DNA of 5,032 nucleotides from Boseongicola sp. SB0675_bin_26 (GTDB taxonomy: Bacteria; Pseudomonadota; Alphaproteobacteria; Rhodobacterales; Rhodobacteraceae): the NCBI GenBank assembly GCA_009843725.1, contig VYCX01000306.1:1-5032 (forward strand). Reading direction: 5' to 3'. Positions 4,819-5,032 of the stretch are shown here, one piece after another. Numbering within the stretch: position 1 is the first letter of the stretch; the number at the start of each line of letters is the position of its first letter. The position numbers and the translations under genes are program-made. The notes under the pieces are model-generated. The model saw only the letters and a list, made by a program, of their open reading frames with translations, searched no databases and had not been told where the DNA came from.

Positions 4819-5032
4819 ATGGCACCCGCACCCCTTATGCTCTTTTCCTGGGACGATGTCGAGACCCGCCCCGAGCTTCAGCGCCTCGCGCTCGCGCTCG
4901 ACGCGCTCCCCGACGACGCGCTCCTGACGGAACTCCGGAAGCGGCGCGGCGCGGGGCGCAACGACTTCCCGGTCGCGGCCATGTGGCGGGCCGTGATCGC
5001 GGGGATCGTGTTCCAGCACGCTTCGGTGGAAT
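4819..5032 (+). CDS. Insertion-sequence transposase, N-terminal part (runs off right edge)
   Basis: Seventy-one codons from ATG 4819 are open to the window end; the catalytic domain lies outside. The sequence begins MAPAPLMLFSWDDVETRPEL, then has a helical LALALDALPDDALLTELRK segment (24-42) and GRNDFPVAAMWRAVIAGIVFQHASVE (46-71). A hydrophobic helix after GR-x-D-[YF]-P, leading to an FQH-S-x-E turn, is what I know from the N-terminal DUF772-like region of IS1182/IS5-type DDE transposases, where it precedes the catalytic domain. The start is supported by CGGAGG eight bases upstream and by an in-frame TGA at 4771-4773 that excludes a much longer N-terminus. Whether the element is intact cannot be seen. 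The exact family is uncertain. Confidence 0.72.
   Translation, partial: MAPAPLMLFSWDDVETRPELQRLALALDALPDDALLTELRKRRGAGRNDFPVAAMWRAVIAGIVFQHASVE

Noticed and set aside
4150..5019. Full 289-codon minus frame to the right edge
   Set aside because: The right part is antisense to the transposase N-terminus, which has a proper start and family pattern. Only the left third is kept, as a doubtful ORF.
1..5032. CRISPR array, tRNA or rRNA gene
   Set aside because: No regularly spaced direct repeats, no T-arm GTTCRA-type core with matching stems, and no rRNA-like stretch was seen on either strand.

Overview
The window looks like chromosome or large-replicon DNA of a GC-rich alphaproteobacterium, possibly Rhodobacterales-like. 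This rests on the high GC, the G/C-ended codons, a FitAB-type toxin-antitoxin pair, an EcsC-family gene and a GC-rich hairpin-plus-TTT terminator. No marker in the window fixes the genus.

Left half, all on the minus strand. Position 1-585 is the N-terminal 195 codons of an EcsC-family protein that runs off the left edge. A weakly supported 49-codon ORF just upstream (582-731) ends in a 4-base ATGA overlap with it. About 370 bases with no convincing gene follow (732-1100). Next comes a two-gene operon transcribed right to left. It holds a predicted five-bladed beta-propeller, glycosyl-hydrolase-like protein (2343-3278) and an EntS/MFS_3-type major facilitator exporter (1101-2342). The stop codon of the first directly abuts the start codon of the second. 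An enzyme-like propeller plus an exporter suggests handling of a sugar or glycosylated small molecule, but the substrate cannot be read from the sequence.

Middle. A divergent intergenic region (3279-3445) carries a weak candidate promoter for the operon on the minus strand. On the plus strand it carries a perfect 9-base inverted repeat with 11-base spacing (3394-3422), placed as the autoregulatory operator of a FitA/FitB (VapB/VapC) module at 3446-4128. The antitoxin and toxin genes overlap by ATGA, and all four PIN-domain acidic positions are present in the toxin.

Right part. From 4129 to 4818 there is no confident gene. The stretch is dense in hairpins: a perfect inverted repeat starting on the fitB stop codon, a good intrinsic terminator (4375-4397), two more terminator-like hairpins, a cluster of three CCGNAACGG motifs, and a long near-perfect hairpin just before the last gene. 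That gene (4819 to the right edge) is the N-terminus of an insertion-sequence transposase with a DUF772-like region. Its ribosome binding site sits in a small hairpin. The best reading is an insertion sequence placed beside a toxin-antitoxin locus, with structured DNA/RNA shielding the transposase from readthrough.

I did not find a clearly new multi-gene system. The most checkable unusual points are the propeller/exporter operon, the operator of the toxin-antitoxin pair, and the hairpin-rich leader of the transposase.
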